Assembly: GCA_964651475.1 (NCBI GenBank)
Contig: CAZYXV010000007.1
Coordinates: 62,001-126,000, forward strand
From: JBGSMF01 sp964651475
GTDB taxonomy: Bacteria > Chloroflexota > Anaerolineae > Fen-1058
Length of the DNA stretch: 64,000 nucleotides
Direction: 5' to 3'
Made by a program: the position numbers and the translations under genes. The notes under the pieces were generated by a model. The model was not told the origin of the DNA. It was given only the letters and a program-made list of their open reading frames with translations, and searched no databases. The first letter of the stretch is position 1. Each line of letters begins with the position of its first letter. This document shows, in pieces, positions 1 to 8,529 of this stretch.

Positions 1-1
1 A

Positions 2-304
2 GAATTAGACGTGGACGAATTGTGGCTCAACCGGCGCAGGCGGCTCCTGACGCGGGTACAGAATATCGAAGCGGCACGCTCGGCGTTGACGGCGGCCGGG
101 CATCATGCTGAAATCATCCCGGACGGGGCCGCCGAGTACCACAACACCATTGAGCTAAAAGACGCTGCCGCGATTAAACATCCGGAGGCGATTGCCAACC
201 TGCTGGTTCAAGCCGGAACCCCACCCACCCACCTGGTTGTGGAAGAGGAGGATCTGGAGCAATATTTCCTCCGGCTGATTGGAATGAATGGAGACATACA
301 ATGA
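2..304 (+). CDS. ABC transporter ATP-binding protein, C-terminal end only
   Basis: The gene enters from before the window, so only about 100 C-terminal residues are visible and the ATPase core is missing. The frame is open from base 2. The visible part matches the regulatory tail of ABC-2/drug-exporter ATPases: a beta-alpha segment starting NRRRRLLTRV, then a typical end with EEEDLEQYFLRLIG. The stop overlaps the ATG of the following permease (ATGA), which supports co-translation as one exporter. The GTG at base 11 is probably an internal codon. Family assignment rests on the tail pattern and the neighbour; the substrate cannot be told. Confidence 0.75.
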   Translation, partial: ELDVDELWLNRRRRLLTRVQNIEAARSALTAAGHHAEIIPDGAAEYHNTIELKDAAAIKHPEAIANLLVQAGTPPTHLVVEEEDLEQYFLRLIGMNGDIQ

Positions 305-1077
305 ATTACCTTTCAGACATGATTTGGATCGAATCCCGAAAAGCAATCCGCTCCCGGATGCCCCTGTTCACAGCCTTGGGATCTCTACTTATGCCTTTGG
401 GGATCGCTTTTCTAATCTTTATCTCCAAAAACCCCGCGCTTTCCCAAAAGCTCGGCCTGATAGGCGCCAAAGCCAACCTGACGGCCTATGCCGCGACGAA
501 TTGGGCCACCTACCTGGGATTGTTTGCCATGCTGATGGCGGCCGGCGGCTTTTTCTTATTCTGCCTGATCACCAGCTGGGTGTTTGGCCGCGAATTTGCC
601 GATGGCACTCTCAAAGACCTGCTGGCCGTGCCCATTCAACGCTTCAGCATACTCCTGGCAAAATTCATCGTGGCCGACGTCTGGTCTATCGCGCTGACCG
701 TGATCATTCTCATAATCGGCCTGGTCACTGGTATGACTCTCAACCTCCAAGGTCCGACTCAGACCATACTCCAAGGCAGCACCGTGATGGTGCTAACCGC
801 CTTTCTGACGATTATAGTAGTGATGCCCTTTGCCCTCTTTGCCAGCGCGGGACGTGGATACTTGCTGCCTATGGGGATGGCCATTCTCACACTGATGATG
901 GCAAACCTGGTCGTGATACTGGGGTGGGGCGAATATTTCCCCTGGGCAGTGCCAGGCTTGTATGCTCAAGCAAAAGACTCTTTGGCGCCGACGAGCTATG
1001 GAATCGTATTTCTAACCGGGCTGACCGGGGTGATCGGAACAAGTCTGTGGTGGGCGTTTGCCGACCAAAACCGTTAG
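301..1077 (+). CDS. ABC-2 type transporter permease
   Basis: A 258-residue integral membrane protein with about six hydrophobic segments (roughly residues 22-42, 65-90, 115-140, 155-180, 185-205, 230-252). After the second segment comes the short charged stretch FGREFADGTLKDLLAVP, which is typical of ABC-2 permeases (the 'GREF..GT.' motif). It should form the membrane channel for the ATPase whose end lies just upstream; the genes overlap by four bases. The exported substrate is unknown. The gene is followed by about 110 bases holding the promoter for the next gene. Confidence 0.85.
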   Translation: MNYLSDMIWIESRKAIRSRMPLFTALGSLLMPLGIAFLIFISKNPALSQKLGLIGAKANLTAYAATNWATYLGLFAMLMAAGGFFLFCLITSWVFGREFADGTLKDLLAVPIQRFSILLAKFIVADVWSIALTVIILIIGLVTGMTLNLQGPTQTILQGSTVMVLTAFLTIIVVMPFALFASAGRGYLLPMGMAILTLMMANLVVILGWGEYFPWAVPGLYAQAKDSLAPTSYGIVFLTGLTGVIGTSLWWAFADQNR

Positions 1078-1103
1078 AGAGTGTCTTTAAACACTCTACG
1101 GAC

Positions 1104-1132
1104 TTGACAAAAAGCGGAATACGTATTATCAT
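1104..1132 (+). promoter_or_regulatory. Sigma-70-type promoter for the TrmB-like gene
   Basis: TTGACA at 1104-1109 and TATCAT at 1127-1132 are separated by exactly 17 bases, about 55 bases before the ATG at 1189. Seen directly in the sequence; activity not shown. Confidence 0.75.
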
Positions 1133-1175
1133 AGTAGTTAGCTTTACAACGCCGGACGTTTGGCTTATAACTACT
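1133..1175 (+). promoter_or_regulatory. Inverted repeat downstream of the promoter, candidate operator
   Basis: AGTAGTTA at 1133-1140 is matched by its exact complement TAACTACT at 1168-1175. The centres are 35 bases apart. The pair begins at the -10 box and covers the expected transcription start, a fitting place for autorepression by the regulator encoded at 1189. The role is inference. Confidence 0.4.
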
Positions 1176-1188
1176 CTACAGGAGCAAG

Positions 1189-1941
1189 ATGAACGACCTG
1201 GTTGAGCAATTGGTTAAAGCTGGCTTTACGGAATACGAAGCCAAAGCATACATCGGCCTGGTGGGATGCAGCCCGGCTACGGGCTATCAAATCGCCAAAG
1301 AGTCGGGCATCCCTCGCTCAATGATTTACGAGGTGCTGGGCAAGCTGGTGGCGCGCGGCGCCGCGTTCACACAATCGTTCGGCGAAATGGTGCGCTACAC
1401 CGCCGTGTCGCCGGATTTGCTGGTGGACCGCATGCGCCACGAGTTCGAAGATACGCTCGATGGCCTGACTGTCGGCTTCAAACACCTGGCCAGCCTGTCC
1501 ACCCAACCCGGGCAAACCTGGAACATGACGGGGCGCGAAAATATCCTGGCCCACGCGCGCCAGATGATCGAACAAGCCGAGCAAGAGGTGGTGATAGCCG
1601 TGGGCGACGACGACGAGATGGATGAGATAGTGGATTGGCTGCGGCCAGTCCAGACTCGCCAACTTGAACTGCTGGTCATCTCGCCAGTGCCTTACGAGGT
1701 AGAGGGCGTCTCGGTTGTGGTCCATCCACATGGGCAGCGCCTGCGCCAGGCGGTGGGGCATGGCCTCACTCTGATCGTGGACGGCCGCGAGATGCTGATG
1801 GGCGAACTGGACCGCAGCCAAAGCGCCGTCTGGACAACCAATTCGTATGCGGTGGCGTGGGCCTTGTGGTATTTGAAACAAGATGCAACGCAGGCCGGCT
1901 TGCCAACCCGCCCCGCGCGCAAGTCCAAACCTGCTCGATGA
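1189..1941 (+). CDS. TrmB-family transcriptional regulator
   Basis: A 250-residue protein. Residues 1-70 form a winged helix-turn-helix starting LVKAGFTEYEAKAYIGL, with recognition region SGIPRSMIYEVLGKLVARG, the pattern of TrmB-like regulators. A linker and a C-terminal regulatory domain follow (about 110-235), with a segment IEQAEQEVVIAVGDDD that resembles the PLD-like fold of this family. The C-terminus is basic (ARKSKPAR). TrmB proteins usually sense sugars or other small molecules and control transporters; it sits between two export systems, so control of one or both is plausible. Start ATG has AGGAG seven bases upstream. Confidence 0.85.
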   Translation: MNDLVEQLVKAGFTEYEAKAYIGLVGCSPATGYQIAKESGIPRSMIYEVLGKLVARGAAFTQSFGEMVRYTAVSPDLLVDRMRHEFEDTLDGLTVGFKHLASLSTQPGQTWNMTGRENILAHARQMIEQAEQEVVIAVGDDDEMDEIVDWLRPVQTRQLELLVISPVPYEVEGVSVVVHPHGQRLRQAVGHGLTLIVDGREMLMGELDRSQSAVWTTNSYAVAWALWYLKQDATQAGLPTRPARKSKPAR

Positions 1942-2055
1942 ATTCCCCGGACCCGCTTGCCCGGACCTGGCGAGTTTGCCGCAAAAGCGAGCGGGCGCCG
2001 GCAGCGATTCTGGCAAGGGCCTGCATTTCTCCTGCGAGTGACTTGAGAGGCAGCG

Positions 2056-4347
2056 ATGTTCAAGTTGATTTTCAGAAATCTTACACGTAGAAAGACGCGC
2101 ACATTATTGACCGTAGCGGGCATTGCTGTGGGCGTGGCGATGATCGTGGCGTTGGGCGCGATGGGCGAAGGGATACGCACAGGCTACGTGTCAATGTTTT
2201 CCGGCAGCGGCGCCGACCTGACGCTGATGCAAGAAGGCGCTTACGACATCACCTTGAGCGGTGTGGACGAAGACATTGCGGAACAAGTCGCCGCCCTGCC
2301 CGAGGTGCACGCGGCTACCGGCATGATTGTGGGCAACGTGACAGCGCCGGGCATGCCTTACTTTTTTGTGTTCGGCTACGATCCGAGCAGCTATGCAGTC
2401 GAGCGATTCAAAATCATCCAGGGGCACGCCCTGGGCGCAGGACGTTCGTCCGTGCGAGGCAGCCACGAGATTGTGCTGGGCAAGCAGGCCGCCGAGGCGC
2501 TCAAGCTCACGGTGGGCGACGCGCTGCGCTTGACGGGCGGCACGTTTCGCGTGGTCGGCATTTACGAGACCGGCAGCGGATTCGAAGACGCCGCCTCGCT
2601 CATATCGCTGGCCGACGCGCAACAGTTGCTCCAAAAGCATCGCCAGGTGGGGGCTGTGCAAATCAAGCTCAAAGACGCCCGGCAAATCGAGCGCGTGCGC
2701 ACGCGGCTGGAGCGCCAGTACCCTCGCCTGAACGTCTCTGCGTCGTCGGATGTAGCCGACCAGCAGCAGATGGTTGGCATGATGCAAGGCTTTGCCTGGG
2801 GCATTGCGTTCCTGGCCGTCGTCATCGGCGGTATTGGCATGACCAATACGGTGATGATGAGCACATTCGAGCGCACGCGCGAAATCGGCACGCTGCGCGC
2901 GATGGGTTGGGGGCGGCTGCGCGTGCTGGCGATGGTGATGGGCGAAAGCATCGGGCTGGGCCTGGTGGGCGGCCTGGTGGGCTGCGCCGCCGGCGCCGCG
3001 CTCATCGGCCCCATGACACAAAGCCCGGCCATGAGCTTTTTGCAGGGGCAGTTGACCTGGCCACTGTTGGTTCAAGGCATCGTCACCGCCATGGTGCTGG
3101 GCGGCGTGGGCGGCGTCTATCCGGCGTGGTGGGCCTCCAGACTCATGCCCGTGGAGGCGATGCGCTACGAAGGCGGCTCAATCTCTAATACCCAATCTCC
3201 ATTACTCAAAATCGGGGATCGAAGATTGGAGGCCAAGTACTGGGGATCGGATATTTGGAAAATGTTGTGGCGAAGGCGCGGGCGGACCCTCTTGACCGTC
3301 ATCGGAATCAGCATTGGCCTGGCGACAGTAGTATTGTTGAACGGCATGACGGACGGAATCATCCGCGACTTTAACGCCGTGATCACCTCAAACGACGTTG
3401 ACCTGGTAGCGCGCCAAAAGGGCGCATCGGATATTGGATACAGCGCCATTGACGAACGGGTGGGCAAGCAAATCGCGGCGTTGCCGGGTGTGCAAAGCGT
3501 TTCTGGCATTGTGTTTGGATTTGTCACCCTTGAGGCGGAAAATGCGCCTTTCTTTATGCTCATGGGATATGCGCCGCAAGAACCTGCCATCCGGCATTTC
3601 AAAATCGTCCAAGGGCGCGGCCTGGTTGGCAGCCGAGAACTCATCGTGGGACGCCCGGCGGCGGACTTGCTCAAGGTAAACGTAGGCGATATAGTTCGAT
3701 TGGGCGAGACGGGCTTTCGGTTGGTGGGGATTTTCGAAACAGGCCAATCGTGGGAAGAAATCGGCGGGGTCATCTCGTTGCGCGATTCGCAGGCGCTCTT
3801 GGGCAAGCCGCGCCAGGTGACGCTGTATGCCATCAAGGTGAACGACCCGCAAAAAGCGGATACCATCCGCGCGCAAATCGAGGCCATGATCCGCGAGGTC
3901 GCCGTGGCGCCTTCTTCCGAGTTTACAGAGAACATGCCCGAAATGCAAAACACGTATGTGATGATGTGGGCCATCGCCGGCCTGGCCATCATTGTGGGCG
4001 GCATTGGCATGATGAATACCATGATTATGAGCGTGTTTGAGCGCACGCGCGAAATCGGCACACTGCGCGCGCTGGGCTGGCGGCAGCGGCGCGTGCTGGC
4101 GACGGTGCTCCAGGAATCGCTCGTGCTCAGCCTGATCGGCGTGGTGGGCGGTATCGCGTTATCGCTGGTATTGGGCGCTCTCATGCGGCAGATTCCCATG
4201 TGGGGCAGTTGGCTGAGCGTGCTTTATTCGCCCGCCTTGTTCGTCCGCACCACCATTGTAGCACTCGGCCTGGGCCTGGTCGGTGGATTGTACCCGGCCT
4301 GGCGCGCGGCCAGACTCAGCCCGGTAGAAGCATTGCGATACGAGTGA
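2056..4347 (+). CDS. Tandem-fused MacB/FtsX-type ABC transporter permease
   Basis: A 763-residue protein that is two MacB-like permeases in one chain. Each half has an N-terminal membrane helix after a basic start (RNLTRRKTRTLLTVAGIAVG; about 399 onward LWRRRGRTLLTVIGISIG), a periplasmic MacB_PCD domain, and three C-terminal helices with the FtsX pattern ERTREIGTLRA(M/L)GW. Each half ends in the same signature, VEAMRYE near residue 371 and VEALRYE at the end. The normal family member has one such unit of about 400 residues and works as a dimer, so this looks like a covalent dimer. The linker (about 372-398) is low-complexity. An adaptor, a CPBP protease and the ATPase follow on the same strand. 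Confidence 0.9.
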   Translation: MFKLIFRNLTRRKTRTLLTVAGIAVGVAMIVALGAMGEGIRTGYVSMFSGSGADLTLMQEGAYDITLSGVDEDIAEQVAALPEVHAATGMIVGNVTAPGMPYFFVFGYDPSSYAVERFKIIQGHALGAGRSSVRGSHEIVLGKQAAEALKLTVGDALRLTGGTFRVVGIYETGSGFEDAASLISLADAQQLLQKHRQVGAVQIKLKDARQIERVRTRLERQYPRLNVSASSDVADQQQMVGMMQGFAWGIAFLAVVIGGIGMTNTVMMSTFERTREIGTLRAMGWGRLRVLAMVMGESIGLGLVGGLVGCAAGAALIGPMTQSPAMSFLQGQLTWPLLVQGIVTAMVLGGVGGVYPAWWASRLMPVEAMRYEGGSISNTQSPLLKIGDRRLEAKYWGSDIWKMLWRRRGRTLLTVIGISIGLATVVLLNGMTDGIIRDFNAVITSNDVDLVARQKGASDIGYSAIDERVGKQIAALPGVQSVSGIVFGFVTLEAENAPFFMLMGYAPQEPAIRHFKIVQGRGLVGSRELIVGRPAADLLKVNVGDIVRLGETGFRLVGIFETGQSWEEIGGVISLRDSQALLGKPRQVTLYAIKVNDPQKADTIRAQIEAMIREVAVAPSSEFTENMPEMQNTYVMMWAIAGLAIIVGGIGMMNTMIMSVFERTREIGTLRALGWRQRRVLATVLQESLVLSLIGVVGGIALSLVLGALMRQIPMWGSWLSVLYSPALFVRTTIVALGLGLVGGLYPAWRAARLSPVEALRYE

Positions 4348-4459
4348 GCGAGAGGCAAGAACTAGAGATTTTGAACCGCAAAGGCTGCCAAGAGCGAAGA
4401 AAAATTAGAAAATCTTGGAATTTTGGCTGCGGCGGGAGACCACGTTATAGGAGGATACT

Positions 4460-5668
4460 ATGAAACGAACAAATCTTTTCGTCATGATTGTGCTGGCTGT
4501 ATTGCTGGCGGCGTGCGGGTCAAGCCCATCTCCCACGCCGGTCGCCACAATCGAAGCCCCGCCGGCGGTTATTTCCGCTTCTGGCAAGGTGCTGCCTGAA
4601 CAATGGGCAACGCTCAGCGCCCAGGCGGGGGGGCAGGTGCTGGCCGTGAACGTGCAGGTCGGGCAGAGTGTCAAGGCCGGCGACGTGCTGATTCAACTCG
4701 ACGACACGGACGCTAAATTGGCCGTGGCGCAAGCCGAGGCGGCCGTGCTGGTGGCGCGCGCGCAGCGCGACATTTTGCTGGCCGGCGCGCGCACCGAACA
4801 GCTCGAAACGGCGCGCACAGCCATCAGCATGACGCAGGCAACCCTGGCCGGCTCTCAAGCCGACCTGGCCCGCCTGTATTCCGGCGCGAGCGCCGCCGAA
4901 ATCGCCGCCGCCGAAGCGGCGCTGGCAGAAGCTCAAGCATCGCAGCTGGCGGCCCGCGAGGCGCACAACAAGACGATGGAGTGTTTCGATGTCAAGCGCC
5001 CCGACGGCAGCAAAGATCAGGTGTGCCCGGCGCTGGGTGTATTGGAAGAGCAGGCGCGCGCCAACCTCGCCGCCGCGGATCAGGCCGTGACCGCCGCGCA
5101 GGCGCAACTGGACAGGCTGCACCAGGGCGCGACGCGCAACGAAATCGCCGCCGCCAAATCGCGCGTGGCCGCCGCGCAGGCCCAGGTCCAGCAGGCCCAG
5201 GCACAGTACGATTTGCTCAAAGCCGGCGCCAGCCGCCAAGAAATCGCCGCCGCCGATGCCGGCATCAAACAAGCCGAGGTTGCCGTAGAGGTCGCCAAGG
5301 CGCAACTATCCAAGCTGCAAGTGGCGGCGCCCTTTGATGGCGTCATTGGCGCGGTGATAGTTCGGCAAGGCGAGTGGATCGCGCCCGGCCAGTCCATTGC
5401 CTCGTTGGGCAACACGAGCAAACTGCGCGTGGAGACGACGGACTTGAGCGAGATTGACGTGGCGCGCGTGCGCGAAGGGCAATCGGTCAACGTAACGTTT
5501 GACGCTTTGCCCGGCGTAACAGTCGTCGGCAAAGTAACACGCATCGCGCCCATGTCCACCCCAGGGCAAAGCGGCGTCAACTATCTGGTCATCGTCGAAC
5601 TGGGCGAACTGTCCGCCGGGCTGCGTTGGGGCATGACGGCTTTTGTAGATGTGCAGGTGAATCAGTGA
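4460..5668 (+). CDS. Membrane fusion (periplasmic adaptor) lipoprotein, HlyD/MacA-like
   Basis: 402 residues with a lipoprotein signal (hydrophobic stretch, then LLAAC with lipid-bearing Cys at about 19). A biotinyl-lipoyl half motif (GGQVLAVNVQVGQSVKAGDVL) comes next, then a long Ala/Gln-rich coiled coil with three related turns (GASAAEIAAAEAAL, GATRNEIAAAKSRVAA, GASRQEIAAADAGI). The second lipoyl half (VAAPFDGVIGAVIVRQGEWI) and a beta-barrel close the protein. It is expected to link the MacB-type permease to export across the envelope. Start ATG has AGGAGG at 4450-4455. The region before it contains a sequence resembling dispersed GAACCGCAAAGG repeats. The stop overlaps the next gene. Confidence 0.9.
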   Translation: MKRTNLFVMIVLAVLLAACGSSPSPTPVATIEAPPAVISASGKVLPEQWATLSAQAGGQVLAVNVQVGQSVKAGDVLIQLDDTDAKLAVAQAEAAVLVARAQRDILLAGARTEQLETARTAISMTQATLAGSQADLARLYSGASAAEIAAAEAALAEAQASQLAAREAHNKTMECFDVKRPDGSKDQVCPALGVLEEQARANLAAADQAVTAAQAQLDRLHQGATRNEIAAAKSRVAAAQAQVQQAQAQYDLLKAGASRQEIAAADAGIKQAEVAVEVAKAQLSKLQVAAPFDGVIGAVIVRQGEWIAPGQSIASLGNTSKLRVETTDLSEIDVARVREGQSVNVTFDALPGVTVVGKVTRIAPMSTPGQSGVNYLVIVELGELSAGLRWGMTAFVDVQVNQ

Positions 5669-6573
5669 TAGATACTCACACAGGCGTGCCGTCTCGGCCA
5701 TCCATTCGCACGGCTAACGGGCTGTTTGTGATCGTGCTGATGCTGGCGCTCGGGCTGGGGACGTGGGTTCAATCTCGGTCGTTCAACTGGGGACTGCTGG
5801 TCACCGAAGTCGGCGTGGTGCTGGTTCCGACCTTGATCGCGTTGAGTGTGTTCAAGCTGGATTGGCGTGAAACGTTGCTGCTCAGGCCCATGCCCATCCG
5901 AACCGTGGCGTTGAGCGCGGCCATCGGGCTGCTGGGTTGGCCGGTCGCATTGCTGCTGGGCGCGCTTTCGGAATTGGCGCTTCGAATGATTGGCCCCCTG
6001 CCCGGCCCCCTCATCCCGCCCGTCACCGGCGCTGGCGGAGGAGTTGCGTACCTGGTCTTGTTCAGCGTTTTGGCGCCCTTGTGCGAAGAAGTATTGGCGC
6101 GCGGCTTTATCCAACGCGCCTACGAACGGCAGGGTCTGCATTACTCTACCTTGTACGGCGCGCTGTTTTTTGGCCTGTTCCACCTCAGCCCGGCCCGTTT
6201 CCTCTCCACGGCCTTTTTGGGGTGGATCATCGGCCAGGTCTATGCGCGCGGGCGATCGTTGTACGGCAGCATGGTGGTGCACGCCGTCAACAACGCGCTG
6301 GCCGCCAGTGTGCTGATCGCCGCGGGGCAATCTGTGAGCGAACCGGCCAGCGCCGAGACGCTGTGGAGCGGAATCGGCTGCATGGCCGGCCTGGCGCTGA
6401 TTGCGCTGCCGCTGCTCATCGTGAGTTTGCGCGCGCTCGGCTCCATGCCAACGCCAGAACCCGGTCCCGCGCCGCTCCGGCAGCCGCTGATCCATTGGGA
6501 TTTTGGCGTGATTGTGTTCTTGTTCGCCGCGATATCTGGAATAGAGCTGGCGGCGCGCGCCGGTTTACTGTGA
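5665..6573 (+). CDS. CPBP family intramembrane metalloprotease
   Basis: 302 residues from the GTG at 5665, chosen because it gives the GTGA overlap with the adaptor gene; an in-frame ATG at 5626 would need a longer overlap. Several membrane helices are evident. The CPBP/CAAX-protease motifs are present in order: EE at about 141-142 with R146 (CEEVLARGF), H173 (LFHLSPARF), and H206 with N209/N210 (HAVNNA). Such enzymes cut prenylated or membrane peptides, and in bacteria are often linked to peptide export or self-immunity. Its place between the adaptor and the ATPase suggests a role in processing or immunity for whatever the transporter moves; this is inference. Confidence 0.85.
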   Translation: MIDTHTGVPSRPSIRTANGLFVIVLMLALGLGTWVQSRSFNWGLLVTEVGVVLVPTLIALSVFKLDWRETLLLRPMPIRTVALSAAIGLLGWPVALLLGALSELALRMIGPLPGPLIPPVTGAGGGVAYLVLFSVLAPLCEEVLARGFIQRAYERQGLHYSTLYGALFFGLFHLSPARFLSTAFLGWIIGQVYARGRSLYGSMVVHAVNNALAASVLIAAGQSVSEPASAETLWSGIGCMAGLALIALPLLIVSLRALGSMPTPEPGPAPLRQPLIHWDFGVIVFLFAAISGIELAARAGLL

Positions 6574-6589
6574 GCGCAGGAGGAATGTG

Positions 6590-7432
6590 ATGAATCAAGA
6601 AAAACCTTGCAGCAAGGTCATCGTCGAAGCCGTCGGTCTGACCAAAATTTACGGCAACAGCCACGTCGCCCAGGTGCGCGCGCTGGATAATGCCAGCTTT
6701 AAAATCTGCGCGGGCGAATTTGTGGCAGTGATGGGGCCGAGCGGATCGGGCAAATCTACGTTGATGAACATGCTGGGCGCGCTGGACAAGCCTACCTCGG
6801 GCAAGGTGTCCATCAACGGCCAGGATATCGGCGCGCTGCGCGACCTGGATCACTTTCGCGCGCGGACGGTTGGCTTTGTATTCCAGTTGCACAATCTCAT
6901 TCCTACCATGACGGCGATTGAAAATATCGAGGTGCCTATGCAGGGCCAGGGGCTGAGCGGGCGCGCGCAGCGTGAACGCGCTCAAGAGTTGCTGGAATTG
7001 GTGGGCATGAGCGAACGAGCGCACCATCTACCCGGCCAGCTTTCGGGCGGCCAGCGGCAAAAAGTCGCCATCGCGCGCGCGCTGGCGAATAATCCCTCGC
7101 TGGTGCTGGCCGACGAGCCGACCGGCAACCTGGATAGCGCCAGCGGCGACGAGGTGATGGGAGTGTTCGAGCAGCTTCACTCGGAACACGGCACGACGAT
7201 CATGATCGTCACCCACGACCCAACAGTGGCCCGCCGCACGCACCGCATCCTGATGATGCAAGACGGCAAAATCATCCACGAAGATATTGTGGGCGACGCC
7301 TACACAGAGGACCTCAAGGTGCTGGCGCGTTCAGAGTTAGGACAGGCGCTGCTGGGAGGCGAGTCTCTCGACATCCTCGCCCCTGGCGAGCGTGAAGCCC
7401 TTCGCAGCGCGCTGGCGCGCGTGGCCGGGTAA
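6590..7432 (+). CDS. ABC transporter ATP-binding protein, MacB/LolD type
   Basis: 280 residues. Walker A GPSGSGKST at 49-57, Q-loop in GFVFQLHNLIP near 99, signature LSGGQ at 151-155, Walker B LVLADE at 171-176, H-loop His 209. The D-loop and spacing match the lipoprotein/macrolide exporter subclass that works with FtsX/MacB permeases. ATG 6590 is preferred to the GTG at 6587, because AGGAGG ends at 6583 and gives six bases of spacing. About 50 residues follow the core and have no clear family. It is the last gene of the 2056-7432 operon and is followed by a terminator. Confidence 0.93.
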   Translation: MNQEKPCSKVIVEAVGLTKIYGNSHVAQVRALDNASFKICAGEFVAVMGPSGSGKSTLMNMLGALDKPTSGKVSINGQDIGALRDLDHFRARTVGFVFQLHNLIPTMTAIENIEVPMQGQGLSGRAQRERAQELLELVGMSERAHHLPGQLSGGQRQKVAIARALANNPSLVLADEPTGNLDSASGDEVMGVFEQLHSEHGTTIMIVTHDPTVARRTHRILMMQDGKIIHEDIVGDAYTEDLKVLARSELGQALLGGESLDILAPGEREALRSALARVAG

Positions 7433-7472
7433 TGTCCTTGTAGAGCGCCAGCCTACTTTCAAGCGCCACTAA

Positions 7473-7510
7473 AAGACGCCAGGTTTTTCCAGAAACCTGG
7501 CGTTTGTATT
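7473..7510 (+). terminator. Rho-independent terminator of the MacB-type operon
   Basis: Ten-base perfect stem CGCCAGGTTT (7477-7486) with AAACCTGGCG (7493-7502), six-base loop, preceded by A's and followed by TTTGTATTT. Confidence 0.85.
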
Positions 7511-7595
7511 TAAGTGAACTTTTTCGCCTGCAAAGTGCATGAAACAGGATAGAACACAAGCCGCCTTTTAAAAATTCAACCAGAGGAGAAGAAAA

Positions 7596-8486
7596 ATGTC
7601 CAAGTTGTGGATCACGATTGTATTGACTGTCATCGCCGGCATGCTTTTAACCGCTTGCGGCGGGGGTACAGCATCCCAGACAATTGTCCAAACCGTCGTC
7701 GTCAAAGAACCTGGCAAGGAAACGATCACGACTATTACAGTGACACCTGCAAGCGTATCGGCTACTTCGCGCACTGGTGGAAACGCCGCGCCATACAACC
7801 GGATGATTATCAAAAACGGCGAGATGAGTTTGCGGGTGGGCGATACCGATCTGGCGATTGATCGCGCGACGAGTGTGGCCGTCGAGAGCGGCGGCTATAT
7901 CATCAGCAGCAAAGCGTGGCTGCAAGATGGCTTCAAATACGCCACGTTGAGCATGGGGGTGCCGGTTGATCAGTTCGAAACGGCCCAACGCCGGCTGCGC
8001 GCCCTGGCGATTCAGGTTTTTAACGACACCGCCTCGGGGCAGGACGTGAGCGACGAGTATGTAGACCTGCAATCGCGCCTGACCAATCTGGAGGCTACCG
8101 CCGCGCGCATCCGCGAGTTTTTGCAGCAAGCCAAGACTGTCAAAGAGGCTCTCGACGTAAACGCCCAGTTGACCGAAGTTGAAGCCGAAATCGAGCAGCT
8201 CAAGGGTCGGATGACGTATCTTCAAGATCGGGCGGCTTTTTCAACGCTCACGATCAACATCGAGCCGCAGCGCCCCACGCCCACGCCAACGCCCTCACCT
8301 ACCCCGGCCGCGTGGAGGCCCGACAAGACCTTCCGGGCCGCCTCTGGAACGCTGGTAAACATATTGCAAGTGTCTGCCGATATGCTGATTTGGCTCGGCG
8401 TGATTTTGGGGCCGTTCGCAACGCCGGTGGTCATTGGCGCGGCGGTCTGGCTGCGCGCGAAAAAAGGGAAGGCAAAACGCGAATGA
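7596..8486 (+). CDS. DUF4349 domain lipoprotein
   Basis: 296 residues. Lipoprotein signal with Cys at about 21 (GMLLTAC). The DUF4349 pattern follows: MIIKNGEMSLRVGDTD, then GGYIISSKAW, VPVDQFETA, and a coiled-coil segment around 150-205 (SRLTNLEATAARIREFL, LTEVEAEIEQLKGRM). A Pro/Thr linker leads to one C-terminal membrane helix (about 262-286) ending in a basic tail. The protein would thus be held in the membrane at both ends. Function of the family is unknown. It has its own ribosome-binding site (AGAGGAG) and lies after the operon terminator, so it is probably transcribed separately. Confidence 0.85.
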   Translation: MSKLWITIVLTVIAGMLLTACGGGTASQTIVQTVVVKEPGKETITTITVTPASVSATSRTGGNAAPYNRMIIKNGEMSLRVGDTDLAIDRATSVAVESGGYIISSKAWLQDGFKYATLSMGVPVDQFETAQRRLRALAIQVFNDTASGQDVSDEYVDLQSRLTNLEATAARIREFLQQAKTVKEALDVNAQLTEVEAEIEQLKGRMTYLQDRAAFSTLTINIEPQRPTPTPTPSPTPAAWRPDKTFRAASGTLVNILQVSADMLIWLGVILGPFATPVVIGAAVWLRAKKGKAKRE

Positions 8487-8489
8487 GGA

Positions 8490-8526
8490 ATTTCCTCCCG
8501 CAGGTTCACATCCTGCGGGAGGAAAT
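8490..8526. terminator. Bidirectional terminator between convergent genes
   Basis: Fifteen-base perfect stem: ATTTCCTCCCGCAGG (8490-8504) pairs with 8512-8526 around a seven-base loop. It lies between the stop of the DUF4349 gene (8486) and the minus-strand stop at 8530. The AAAT/ATTT ends give a short U-run in either direction. Confidence 0.75.
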
Positions 8527-8529
8527 CAA

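Noticed and set aside
288..1205. Plus-strand frame of 305 codons overlapping the ABC-2 permease
   Set aside because: The permease frame has proper helices and an ATGA junction with the ATPase; the other frame is Arg/His/Ser-rich with no domain.
4362..4420. Sequence around GAACCGCAAAGGCTGCCAAGA resembling a dispersed repeat
   Set aside because: A resemblance only; no second copy is seen in the window, so it is not listed as a repeat.
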